This document shows positions 32,579 to 41,073 of a stretch of DNA of 64,000 nucleotides, piece by piece. The stretch spans positions 1-64,000 of the forward strand of contig CAJUCA010000004.1 of the NCBI GenBank assembly GCA_910585265.1, written 5' to 3'. The position numbers and the translations under genes are program-made. Each line of letters opens with the position of its first letter. Positions within the stretch are counted from its first letter, which is position 1. The DNA comes from an uncultured Oscillospiraceae bacterium (GTDB lineage: Bacteria; Bacillota; Clostridia; Oscillospirales; Oscillospiraceae). The notes under the pieces are model-generated. The model saw only the letters and a program-made list of their open reading frames with translations, searched no databases and had not been told where the DNA came from.

Positions 32579-34387
32579 ATGGAGAAAATCCAGAGCTTTC
32601 AGATCACCGGCATGACCATTGCCGGGTTCAAGCCCTTTGCGCAGCCCACCGACTTGGCCTTTGGCAGCCCCACGGTCATCACCGGCGGCAACGGCCGGGG
32701 CAAGACCAGCATCGCCGATGCCATCGCCTTCGCCGTCACCGGACTCCCCTTCTTTGGGGAACGGGGCATCGACCGGCTACACAACGAGACCCAGCCCGAC
32801 GTGTCCATCACCATGCACTTTGTGGATGAAACCGGCTGCGCCCATGTGCTCACCCGCACCCGGCGCAAGAATACCATGGCTATCCTCTACGACGGCTGCG
32901 CGGTCCGCCAAATGGATCTGACCGAGCTGTTTGGGGAAAAGGACGTGTTCCTGTCCATTTTCAACCCGCTCTATTTTATTGAGGAGCTGAAGGACGACGG
33001 CAAAAATCTGTTGGAGCGGCACCTGCCTACGATCCCCCATGAGACGGTGATGGCCCAGCTGTCTGCGGCCACCCGGAAGGCCCTGGAGGGGGAGAATATC
33101 CGCTCGCCGGAGACCTATTTGAAGAAAAAGCGGGAGGACATCCGGGACCTGGAGAAGAGCATCATCTACCTCCAGGGGCAGAAGGATCAGGCCCAGAGCC
33201 AGGCTGAGAACTGGAGCCAGACCGTGGATGGCCTGTCGGCGCGGCATGACGCCCTCAGCCGGAAGCTGGCGGAGCTGGAGGCCAAGCGGTTTGACGGATT
33301 GGACCAGGAGGCCATGGGGGAGCAGTTGGTAGAGCTCAGCGCCCGGTACAATGAGGCGGCCCGGGATGATCCTCCGCCAGACGCTGAGATTTTGGAGCTG
33401 GAGCGGAAGCTGGCGGCCCGCCGGGCAGAGCAGTATCAGCCCAAATATACCCAGGCCATCGCTGACGCCAATGCCCGGCTGGAGCAGCTGTGCAAGCAGT
33501 TCAACACGGATAAAAAGGCGTTTCAGTTCTTTGTGCCCGGAGCGACCTGTCCCACCTGCCGCCGCCTCATCACCGAGGAGGCGCTGGCAGAGGTGCGGGC
33601 CGCGTTGGAGCAGTCCAGCAAGGATACCATTGCCGCCGGACAGGAGCAGCGGGCCCAGCTCAATGAGCTTCAGGAGTTGGAGACCAAGGCCAGAGCGGTC
33701 TTTGAGAAGTTTCAGGCTGATGATGTGACGGAGCTGGAACATCAGTTAGATGAGCTCCATGCAAGAAAGGCAGAGGTCAGTCCGGCGGACGATCTGCGTT
33801 CCCAGATCCAGCAGCTCACCGCTGACCTGGAGTACGGCAACCTCTCTGAGGTGGAATACGCTCAGATGAAGGAGTGCCGGGAGGCGCTGCGGGAGTGCGC
33901 CGCCGATTTGAAAGCGGCCCAGGCCGTGGCGGAGCAGAGGCCGGACGGCTTTGACGAGAAAATCAAGGCTGCTCAGGATAAGATCACGGAGCTGAAAAAG
34001 TTGATCTCCAACGTGGCCATCTATGTGAGCAAACGGGTGGAGCTGACCTTCTCGGCGCTGAAAATGAACCGGGTGGAGATCTCGCTGTACGATGTGGTGA
34101 AGACCACCGGGGAGCGGAAGGACGCGTTCAAGTTCACCTACGGCGGCCGCCGATACGACCGGCTTTCCCTGTCTGAGAAGATTCGGGCGGGCATGGAGGT
34201 GTCCGAGCTGATGAAGCGGCTTACCAGGCGCAACTACCCGGTGTTCGTGGATAACATGGAGTCTGTGGACGATCTGGCCAACGTGTGTCCTACCGGGCAG
34301 GTCATCATGGCGAAGTGCGTCAGCGGAACGCCGCTGGCGATACGGCCGGTGAAGCCCATTCCTGTGGCGGAGCAGCAGGCCGCGTAA
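32579..34387 (+). CDS. Rad50/SbcC-like SMC-type ATPase
   Basis: A 602-residue protein with N-terminal Walker A GGNGRGKTS (residues 36-44), then a long coiled coil split by a zinc hook CPTC near residue 323. The C-terminal half has the signature helix (YDRLSLSEKIRAGMEVSELM) and a Walker-B-like FVDNMESVDD. The order matches Rad50/SbcC half-molecules. The usual D-E of Walker B reads D-N here, which may weaken hydrolysis or shift the catalytic base. No SbcD nuclease is adjacent. Probably works with the Rad52-like protein on DNA ends. Confidence 0.8.
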   Translation: MEKIQSFQITGMTIAGFKPFAQPTDLAFGSPTVITGGNGRGKTSIADAIAFAVTGLPFFGERGIDRLHNETQPDVSITMHFVDETGCAHVLTRTRRKNTMAILYDGCAVRQMDLTELFGEKDVFLSIFNPLYFIEELKDDGKNLLERHLPTIPHETVMAQLSAATRKALEGENIRSPETYLKKKREDIRDLEKSIIYLQGQKDQAQSQAENWSQTVDGLSARHDALSRKLAELEAKRFDGLDQEAMGEQLVELSARYNEAARDDPPPDAEILELERKLAARRAEQYQPKYTQAIADANARLEQLCKQFNTDKKAFQFFVPGATCPTCRRLITEEALAEVRAALEQSSKDTIAAGQEQRAQLNELQELETKARAVFEKFQADDVTELEHQLDELHARKAEVSPADDLRSQIQQLTADLEYGNLSEVEYAQMKECREALRECAADLKAAQAVAEQRPDGFDEKIKAAQDKITELKKLISNVAIYVSKRVELTFSALKMNRVEISLYDVVKTTGERKDAFKFTYGGRRYDRLSLSEKIRAGMEVSELMKRLTRRNYPVFVDNMESVDDLANVCPTGQVIMAKCVSGTPLAIRPVKPIPVAEQQAA

Positions 34388-34414
34388 ACCATCCAGCGAG
34401 GGAGGCGACACCGC

Positions 34415-35476
34415 TTGGACTATGAAAAGATCCCCATCGTGGACGCGGCCCGGCGGTGCGGCATCGACATTAACTCCCAGACACTGCATCACCGGGAGGT
34501 GGAGGCCACCTGCCCCTTCTGCCATGACCGCGGGCCGGGAAAGTACCATCTCAGTTTGAACACCGGCACGGACCAGTATCGCTGCAACCTGTGCGGCGCC
34601 CACGGCAACAGTGTGACGCTGTACGCCCGACTGATGGGTGTCTCCAACAGGGAGGCATACCAGGCACTGTCCCAGGAGGGCAAGGTCTATCCCATGCCCA
34701 GGCAAGAGGCATCCCAAGCCGACACGGAGCGCCAGCCCATGGCGTTGGAGCAGCGGCACGCCGCCTACACCGCCATGCTGGAGCATATGACGCTCCTGCC
34801 CAGGCACCGGGATAACCTGCTGGAACGGGGGCTGTCTGAAGAGCGCATCGCGCAGAATCAGTACCGCAGTATGCCGGAGACGGAGTCGGGGCGGAGACTT
34901 TTGGCCACCCTGCTCCGTTCCGGCGGCCACGAGCTGCTGGGGCTGCCGGGGTTCCGCACTTACTATGGCGACTGGACGATCAGCGGGCCGAAGGGTTTCC
35001 TGATCCCGGTGCGCGATAAGGACGGGCTGATCCAGGGCATGAAGATCCGGCTGGACGATGGGGACAACCCCTCCCGTAAATACCGCTGGCTGTCCAGCCG
35101 GGACCTGCCCAACGGGACCCGGAGCTATTCCTGGGTCCATGTCACCGGCGACACCACAAAAAAGCGGGCCTTCCTCACGGAGGGCCCGCTGAAAGGGGAC
35201 GTGGCCAGTTACCTGGCCCATGACGCCCTATTTGTGTGTATCGGCGGCGTCAACGCCATCCGTGGGCTGAAGGACACGCTGAAGGATCTGGGCGCCACCC
35301 AGGTGGTGGAGGCCATGGACATGGACCAGATGACCAACCCCAACGTCCGCAATGCCATACTGGCGATGCGGAAAGAAGTTCAGGCCATCAAGGGCCTAAA
35401 ATACACGAAATACACATGGGACCCGGCGTACAAGGGGGTAGACGACTATCTGCTCAGCCGGGTGACGGCCATGTGA
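34415..35476 (+). CDS. CHC2-type zinc-finger primase-like protein with TOPRIM-like region
   Basis: A 353-residue protein. The N-terminus has a CHC2/DnaG-like zinc ribbon with paired cysteines at 33/36 and 57/60 (TCPFCHDRG and RCNLCGAHGN). The C-terminal half (FLTEGPLKGDVASYLAHDAL, then QVVEAMDMDQM) resembles the TOPRIM/DUF3854-like region of mobile-element primases. The start is TTG 34415 behind GGGAGG. It would lay RNA primers for element replication. The normal DnaG catalytic core between the two parts is short, so activity is uncertain. Confidence 0.72.
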   Translation: MDYEKIPIVDAARRCGIDINSQTLHHREVEATCPFCHDRGPGKYHLSLNTGTDQYRCNLCGAHGNSVTLYARLMGVSNREAYQALSQEGKVYPMPRQEASQADTERQPMALEQRHAAYTAMLEHMTLLPRHRDNLLERGLSEERIAQNQYRSMPETESGRRLLATLLRSGGHELLGLPGFRTYYGDWTISGPKGFLIPVRDKDGLIQGMKIRLDDGDNPSRKYRWLSSRDLPNGTRSYSWVHVTGDTTKKRAFLTEGPLKGDVASYLAHDALFVCIGGVNAIRGLKDTLKDLGATQVVEAMDMDQMTNPNVRNAILAMRKEVQAIKGLKYTKYTWDPAYKGVDDYLLSRVTAM

Positions 35477-35492
35477 TAATGGGGTGAGAATT

Positions 35493-36134
35493 TTGAGCAG
35501 GACAATGGTAAAAGTTCGCGTATCAAAGAAATATCATGACTACATTGACTTTCAGACTGTCAGTTTGGAATATGGTCATTCCCAGCACTTTTTGCTGTCC
35601 TGGCACGATTTTGAAAAGCTGGACCGGGGAGAGGATGTAATAGCGAAAAGCCTCCAGCGAGAGGATGGCGCCACACCTTGTAAGGCTTATTTTTACAGAA
35701 AGGCTTGGGCTGGAGAACTCGCTGTCAGCTTTTTCTGGCGGGATGAGCGCCGGATAAAATACAACGAAGATGGGAGCAAAGATAACGAATATGGCTCAGA
35801 GCACGTACTGCTTCCTTATGATGATTTGTACGCTTTTATTCGAGAGCAATCGTGGAGCGGCGCACCGTCTGAATGGAAATGCCTCGCGTTGGAAGAATCC
35901 AAACAATCGCGTCTGGTATTTGTCGAGAAGCGAAATCTCCGAAAGTGCCTGTCCAACAAACTGATCCGCAAAAAGCTGGTGCGCTTTCTGCGGGACCGTT
36001 TTTGTGATCCGGATGTCCCGCAGGTCAATTTTTACGACCGTGCGGTGCCGTACAGCTTTACCTTCGAGGATATCTGCGGCACCGCATTCCGGACTCTGGG
36101 GGCGGTCACCCTGCTCCATGCGGACGATTTGTAA
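35493..36134 (+). CDS. Hypothetical protein
   Basis: A 213-residue protein with mixed alpha/beta segments (SQHFLLSWHDFEKLDRGEDV) and a basic C-terminal part (KLIRKKLVRFLRDRF). No family is recognised. TTG 35493 is chosen because GGGGTGAG lies just before it; GTG 35484 and ATG 35505 are alternatives. Its codon use is somewhat more AT-rich than its neighbours. Confidence 0.5.
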   Translation: MSRTMVKVRVSKKYHDYIDFQTVSLEYGHSQHFLLSWHDFEKLDRGEDVIAKSLQREDGATPCKAYFYRKAWAGELAVSFFWRDERRIKYNEDGSKDNEYGSEHVLLPYDDLYAFIREQSWSGAPSEWKCLALEESKQSRLVFVEKRNLRKCLSNKLIRKKLVRFLRDRFCDPDVPQVNFYDRAVPYSFTFEDICGTAFRTLGAVTLLHADDL

Positions 36135-36229
36135 AAGGCGCGTTTTTGCTTTACGAGCCGAAAAGAGCAGAACCCCAGAAGCATGGATATATTCAGCCAT
36201 TTCATACGTACTTAAAGGAGGGCTGGCAG

Positions 36230-36376
36230 ATGGATAAATGTGATTCCTGCAAAAACAAAGGCACCGCATGGTGCCTGGGCTGCGAACACCGGTATCCCAG
36301 ACTTGACCAATTTGATTTTTACCAAAGAGCAAAGCTGGAGGATTCATCGAACACAAAAAGCGAGGAGGCCATGTAA
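36230..36376 (+). CDS. 48-residue zinc-knuckle protein
   Basis: ATG 36230 follows AAAGGAGG by seven bases, and the frame ends in an overlap with the next gene (TAATG). Four cysteines form CxxC-x7-CxxC (CDSCKNKGTAWCLGC), a compact zinc ribbon. The longer upstream frame has no ribosome site. Similar tiny zinc proteins recur through the element. Confidence 0.65.
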   Translation: MDKCDSCKNKGTAWCLGCEHRYPRLDQFDFYQRAKLEDSSNTKSEEAM

Positions 36377-37353
36377 TGGACAACATATTTGATATGCACG
36401 ATTTCATCGGCACGTCCCAAGGCGACCAGGCCCATATGCTGGGCAAGTTCCTTTACTTCTCCCTGGCAAACCTGTTAGTGGACAAGAAGGAACTGTCCAA
36501 GCTGTGCGAAGATATGGGTATTCCTTATTCCGGAGGCACCAGGGTATCCGTGGGGGATGCTTTCCGCTCTGCCACTGGCGATATCCGGGAACGTGTTCCG
36601 GTGACGGCCATGGGGGAGACCAATATCTATCTGGCCTACTGCCGGGATAACAAGCGTACCAGCACCGATATCTTGTCCCGGGAGCTGGTGAAGGAGACGC
36701 TGAACCAGAAGACCAACAACTATGAAAAACTGGCCAACATCAGCTATGATAAGAAGGACGGCGTGTTCCGGGCGGAAAATCTGGCGCCAGACGATGCCAT
36801 CGACGTTCCGGCCTGCTGCCGCAAAGCGGAGGAACTGTTCGAGCTCTACCAGAAGTGCGCCAACCGCAAGCAGATTGAAACCATCTGTGTGAATTACCTG
36901 CGGGGACTGGAGGCCACCAAGCTGAGCATCACGGGGCATATGTATTTTGTCCCCCGCACCCATATGGACAAAGTGGATGTGTTCGAAGATTTCATCACCC
37001 TGCTGGGTGGCTTCAACCGGAAAGACACACCGTTGATGGTGAACAGTTTCTACATCATCGACGATGAAAAGCAGCGCTCCAAGATGACCGAGGAATTCTA
37101 CGCAGCGGTGAAAAAGGAGATTGCCGAGTACCAGGAGCGGGCGGATTATTTTATCAAGTCCGGCAGCCAGAGTCCGGCGGTGATGGAGCGCTGGGTAATG
37201 AAAATCCAAGCGCTAGAGGAGAAGAAGAAGCACTATGAGGGTGTGCTCCGCCGGGAGCTGGATGGGCTGGATGATGAGTTTGCCACGCTGAAGTTCCTGT
37301 CCCAGGAGTTGCAGGTGAGGGCGAACAATATTCGGTTTCAAAAGGCGGCATAA
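36376..37353 (+). CDS. DUF6744-like mobile-element protein
   Basis: A 325-residue protein. A regular helical C-terminal third (MKIQALEEKKKHYEGVLRRE, then LDDEFATLKFLSQELQ) suggests a coiled coil. The rest is alpha/beta with RTSTDILSRELVKETL. It resembles DUF6744 proteins recalled from Clostridia elements; function unknown. It is the last gene before a strong terminator, so it closes operon 2. Confidence 0.6.
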   Translation: MDNIFDMHDFIGTSQGDQAHMLGKFLYFSLANLLVDKKELSKLCEDMGIPYSGGTRVSVGDAFRSATGDIRERVPVTAMGETNIYLAYCRDNKRTSTDILSRELVKETLNQKTNNYEKLANISYDKKDGVFRAENLAPDDAIDVPACCRKAEELFELYQKCANRKQIETICVNYLRGLEATKLSITGHMYFVPRTHMDKVDVFEDFITLLGGFNRKDTPLMVNSFYIIDDEKQRSKMTEEFYAAVKKEIAEYQERADYFIKSGSQSPAVMERWVMKIQALEEKKKHYEGVLRRELDGLDDEFATLKFLSQELQVRANNIRFQKAA

Positions 37354-37361
37354 TAAATAGC

Positions 37362-37396
37362 AATGTACGGGGAGGATGGCCTCCCCGTACATTTTT
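37362..37396 (+). terminator. Strong terminator closing operon 2
   Basis: Perfect 14-bp arms (37362-37375 and 37380-37393, aatgtacggggagg and its complement), a 4-base loop and TTTT. It ends the element's last recognised operon. The following AT-rich stretch to 37514 has no supported gene. A weak minus-strand frame there (reading WGSAYDVDRYGFINKRFTLE) may be a gene remnant. Confidence 0.88.
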
Positions 37397-37514
37397 AACA
37401 GCAATAGTGATGTAGATGTATAAAGAAACCAGACAGCTTTAGACATAACGTAACCTTTTTGCTTTAAGATATGCCAATCTACCCATTCCTCCAGCGTAAA
37501 TCGCTTATTAATAA

Positions 37515-37754
37515 AGCCGTATCTATCAACATCGTAAGCTGAGCCCCAGGGCAGAGGCTGTGCTCAAGGACCAGGCCAACAAACAAGACACCTGCTGGCC
37601 TGGTATTAACACCATCACCGCAGGGGTCATCCTCTCCCGCTCAACTGTGAAACGGGCACTGAATGATTTAATCAACGCGGGATTGGTGGAGAAGTCTAAG
37701 CGCTGACGCAAAAATGGAAGTTTGTCCTCCAATTTGTATCAAGTAAACCGCTGA
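37515..37754 (+). pseudogene. Decayed winged-helix (replication-initiator-like) gene fragment
   Basis: From 37515 the frame reads RKLSPRAEAVLKDQANKQDT and then VILSRSTVKRALNDLINAGL, a winged-helix pattern with the recognition helix SRSTVKRAL. A TGA at 37704-37706 interrupts it, after which the same frame continues RKNGSLSSNLYQVNR to TGA at 37752. No start codon with a ribosome site is seen. It looks like the remnant of a helix-turn-helix gene of the kind carried on mobile elements, left at the element/chromosome junction. Confidence 0.65.
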
Positions 37755-37762
37755 TAAAGTAT

Positions 37763-40198
37763 CTAACCAGCATGGTTGTCCATTACCGCAATGACAGCTT
37801 TAGTCGTGTGTTTGCCGTCCGTCACCGTCAGCTCGATATCCCTGTCCGTCTCTACCAGAACCACAGCCAGAGCCTCACCGTAATAGGTGTCAGTCCTGCT
37901 TTCACAGTAGCCGATTATATTATAGGGGCAGGCACTACCCAGCCCAAGCAACCTCCCGCCGGATATCTTCACTGTGAGGATACCCCGTTCCAGTGGCTTG
38001 AGAGTTCCGTTTTTGTCCGTGTATTGCAGGCGAATGTGACACAAGCGGCCCGGAGATACGGAAGTTTCCTCCGGCAATACCCGCAACTGCGTTTCAGGAT
38101 CAGCTGTTTTTAGGGCACACCGCCCAATCTCTTTACCGGAGCGATCATAACTCACCGCTTCCACCCTGCCATCCTCATAGGTGCAACAGAACCGGGCAAT
38201 GCAGTCCCTTTTCAGCTCTTTTCTCCCCACAGCTTTTCCGTTTACCAGCAGTTCCACACTGTGGGCCCTGGCATAAACCTCCACATTGGCTGGCTTCCCC
38301 GCCCACCCCCGCCAGCTCCAGCTAGGCATGGCGTTGGACATCTTCCAGGCGGAGGGAGAGTGTTTCTCGTTGGTGTGGTTCACCGGACACACTGCAATAT
38401 AGGGACCTTTTTCCTGCTCTAGGGCCACCCGGGTATAGAAAGCCTCCCCCAGGGGGCGGCCCGTCAGGTCAATCCGCCCGGAGCCAGCGGACACCCAGCC
38501 CAGGCCGCCGCCAAACTGGGGGGTATAGTCTTTATACTCCCAGGAACCGATGGATACCTCGCCCAAATAGTCTATCCCCGCCCAGACAAAATCCCCAATG
38601 ATGCGAGGGTCCAGCTTGGCCAGCTCCCGGAAACGGTAGGCATCGGAGCAGAAGGTTTCACTGCCCAAAATCAATCGGTCTGAATACTTTCTCAGGTCAC
38701 GCCTGTAGCGATTGATGCCATAGTTATAGCCCGCTATATCCATATTGGCAAAAGCGTCCCGGGTACGCCAGTCGCAGGGGGGCAGCGTGGCACCAAATTT
38801 CATAAAATCGCCCCCCAGCAGGCCGGCCAGATTGTTGAAAAACTCGCTGCCCACCGCTTTTCTCTTCACTCTTTTTCCGGACTGTTTCGCTTTTTTGGCT
38901 TTTTGGACCTCCTTCCTGGCCTTTTCATCGCTGTACACTCCAAAGCCAATGGAGCTAAGGAAGTTAAAGAAAATGTTCACACCGCAGGTGACGGGCCGGG
39001 TGGGGTCCAGCTGGTGCAGATACTCGGTCAGCTCTCCGGTCAGCTCAATTCCCCGGCGCTGGGCAGTTTCGCTGACTTCGTTCCCTGTGGAATACAGAAC
39101 GACGCAGGGGTGGTTATAGTCCTTCTCCACCATGTCCGTCAGGTCCTGCCTCCACCAATCGTTGAAATAGTCCACATAATCATACCTCGTTTTGTGGATG
39201 TACCAGTGGTCGATGTACTCATCCATCACCAGCACACCCAGATGGTCACAGGCATCCAGCAGGTATTTGGAGCAGGGGTTGTGTGCGGAGCGGATGGCAT
39301 TGTAGCCGTTCTCCTTCAAAATGCGGACCTTTCGCCACTCGGCATCCTCATAACAGCAGGCTCCCAGCACACCGTTGTCGTGGTGGATGCAGGCCCCCTG
39401 GAGGATGGCGCGCTTCCCATTGAGCAGCAAGCCGTGGCGGCCCCATTCCAGGGTACGCAACCCGAAGGTAGTTTCCGCACTGTCCTCATCAAAGAGGGCA
39501 CGGCAGGTATAGAGGGTAGGCCGTTCAGGACTCCACGGCCTTCCTTTGGGAATGGCAATCTGGAGAACGGCCCTGCCATCGGACTGGGTCCTGCCGGAGG
39601 CGACAGTGCCGTTTTTGTCATTGATCTGAATAAATACCTCTCCCCTGCCCTGGGTGAACACCGTGACCTCCACCACAGCAGGGTCCAGGCTCAGGGTGCG
39701 CACCCGCAGGCCGTTCATCCGGATATGCTGCTGAGGGGCGGTCCACAGAGTGACAGGCCGGTAGATGCCCGCTCCAGAATACCACCGGGAGTTAGGTTGG
39801 TCTGCGTTACGGGCGATGACCTCCAGCGAGTTTTCTTCTTTGAATCGCAGTTTTTTTGTCAGGTCCACATAAAAATTGGTATACCCGTAGGGCCGAAAGG
39901 CCAGTTGTTCCCCGTTAAGCCACACCTCGGCGTTATGGTACACTCCTTCGAACTCCAGTACCGCGACCCGGCTCTCCAACGCCTCATCCGGGATGAACAC
40001 CTTGGTGTACAGGTAGTCGTGCCCCTCATACCAGCCGGTGTTGATGCCTCCGGCGGACAGTTCGCTGCGGGGTTCGGAAATCATGGCATCGTGGGGAAGG
40101 GTCACTGGGATGCCAGAACCCTCCTCCTCCAAATGCTTTACATACCAAGCGTCATTAAAACCAGTTCCCCTCATAACCCTGTACAGCCCCTTTCTCAT
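37763..40198 (-). CDS. GH2 family beta-galactosidase-type glycosidase
   Basis: An 811-residue protein. A sugar-binding jelly-roll (SRWYSGAGIYRPVTLW) is followed by the immunoglobulin-like domain, then the TIM barrel with the GH2 signature. The acid/base E374 is in YSTGNEVSE and the nucleophile E514 in LILGSETF. The C-terminal ~150 residues match the DUF4982/Ig-like domains of GH2 beta-galactosidases. There is no signal peptide, so it should act in the cytoplasm on imported galactosides, though GH2 specificity (galactose, glucuronic acid, mannose) cannot be fixed from sequence. ATG 40198 with GGAG upstream was chosen; the upstream extension is not typical of the family. Divergent from the two-component genes. 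Confidence 0.85.
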   Translation of the reverse strand: MRKGLYRVMRGTGFNDAWYVKHLEEEGSGIPVTLPHDAMISEPRSELSAGGINTGWYEGHDYLYTKVFIPDEALESRVAVLEFEGVYHNAEVWLNGEQLAFRPYGYTNFYVDLTKKLRFKEENSLEVIARNADQPNSRWYSGAGIYRPVTLWTAPQQHIRMNGLRVRTLSLDPAVVEVTVFTQGRGEVFIQINDKNGTVASGRTQSDGRAVLQIAIPKGRPWSPERPTLYTCRALFDEDSAETTFGLRTLEWGRHGLLLNGKRAILQGACIHHDNGVLGACCYEDAEWRKVRILKENGYNAIRSAHNPCSKYLLDACDHLGVLVMDEYIDHWYIHKTRYDYVDYFNDWWRQDLTDMVEKDYNHPCVVLYSTGNEVSETAQRRGIELTGELTEYLHQLDPTRPVTCGVNIFFNFLSSIGFGVYSDEKARKEVQKAKKAKQSGKRVKRKAVGSEFFNNLAGLLGGDFMKFGATLPPCDWRTRDAFANMDIAGYNYGINRYRRDLRKYSDRLILGSETFCSDAYRFRELAKLDPRIIGDFVWAGIDYLGEVSIGSWEYKDYTPQFGGGLGWVSAGSGRIDLTGRPLGEAFYTRVALEQEKGPYIAVCPVNHTNEKHSPSAWKMSNAMPSWSWRGWAGKPANVEVYARAHSVELLVNGKAVGRKELKRDCIARFCCTYEDGRVEAVSYDRSGKEIGRCALKTADPETQLRVLPEETSVSPGRLCHIRLQYTDKNGTLKPLERGILTVKISGGRLLGLGSACPYNIIGYCESRTDTYYGEALAVVLVETDRDIELTVTDGKHTTKAVIAVMDNHAG

Positions 40199-40219
40199 CA
40201 TGACTCCATGGTAGTCCAG

Positions 40220-40235
40220 GACAAACAGTTTTGTC
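40220..40235. promoter_or_regulatory. Inverted repeat upstream of the GH2 gene
   Basis: GACAAA (40220-40225), CAGT, TTTGTC (40230-40235), a perfect 6-bp dyad within 25 bases of the GH2 start. It may be an operator for this gene. No clear sigma-A promoter could be paired with it. Confidence 0.3.
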
Positions 40236-40362
40236 AAGACCGGTACCCCAATATGCAAAAGAAGACGGAATAACCCCAAATAAGGTCCTTGCATTTTCCC
40301 TGTACTCATATAGAATCTATATTGAGAGTTCATCTAAAACATGCTGGAGGAGGCCTTGGGAA

Positions 40363-41073
40363 ATGGTACATATTGCGCTGGTGGAGGACGACCAGAGCTG
40401 CCAGGAGCAGATGGCAGGCTATTTGGACCACTACGCTCAGCAGTCTGGCGAGGAGTTTAAACTCTATTCTTTCGGGGACGGCGACAGCATCCTCAACAAT
40501 TACCGGGCCCAGTATGATGTCATCCTGATGGACATTCAAATGAAATTTGTGGATGGCATGACCGCCGCTCGGGAGATCCGGGGGCAGGATGACCAAGTGC
40601 TCATCATTTTTATCACCAGCCTGGCCACCTATGCGGTGAAGGGCTATGAAGTGGACGCCCTGGACTATGTGCTCAAGCCCGTGTCCTACTTCGCTTTCGC
40701 CAAAACGATGGACCGGGCCATGAACCGGCTGCGCCGCCGCAAGCGACGCTATGTGCTCATCAGCAGCAAGAACGGTACTCAGCGGATCGACTGCGCTCGC
40801 GTCTACTATATTGAGGTGGACGGCCACAATCTGACCTACCACACGGCGGACGGTGCGTTGCTCAGCACGGGCACCATGCGGGAGGTGGAGGACAGCCTGG
40901 CGGGTGGCTCCTTTTTCCGTTGCGGCAAGGGAGTCCTGGTCAACCTGGAGCACGTGGAGGGTCTGGTGGAGGGGGACGCCCTGGTTCATGGCGCGACCGT
41001 ACAGGTGAGCCGCTCCAAAAGGAAGTCCTTTTTGGACGCCCTCAACCGCTACATCAATGAGGTGAACCTGTGA
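40363..41073 (+). CDS. LytTR-family response regulator
   Basis: A 236-residue protein. The receiver domain has the acidic pocket E8-D9-D10, the phospho-acceptor D57 in ILMDIQMKF, and the K of VLKPVSY. Residues ~135-236 form a LytTR DNA-binding domain (YYIEVDGHNLTYHTADG, FFRCGKGVLVNLEHVEGL). LytTR regulators bind paired direct repeats and activate nearby promoters. The histidine kinase gene overlaps its end by four bases. ATG 40363 follows GGAGGAGGCC. Likely controls the adjacent glycan genes. Confidence 0.9.
   Translation: MVHIALVEDDQSCQEQMAGYLDHYAQQSGEEFKLYSFGDGDSILNNYRAQYDVILMDIQMKFVDGMTAAREIRGQDDQVLIIFITSLATYAVKGYEVDALDYVLKPVSYFAFAKTMDRAMNRLRRRKRRYVLISSKNGTQRIDCARVYYIEVDGHNLTYHTADGALLSTGTMREVEDSLAGGSFFRCGKGVLVNLEHVEGLVEGDALVHGATVQVSRSKRKSFLDALNRYINEVNL

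Noticed and set aside
1..37400. Integrase, relaxase, oriT and attachment sites for the element
   Set aside because: None was recognised in this window; only the coupling-protein end is present, so element type (integrative or plasmid) stays open.
37397..37560. Minus-strand frame reading WGSAYDVDRYGFINKRFTLE
   Set aside because: It looks protein-like but has no start, no ribosome site and overlaps the opposite-strand winged-helix remnant; kept only as a possible gene relic.
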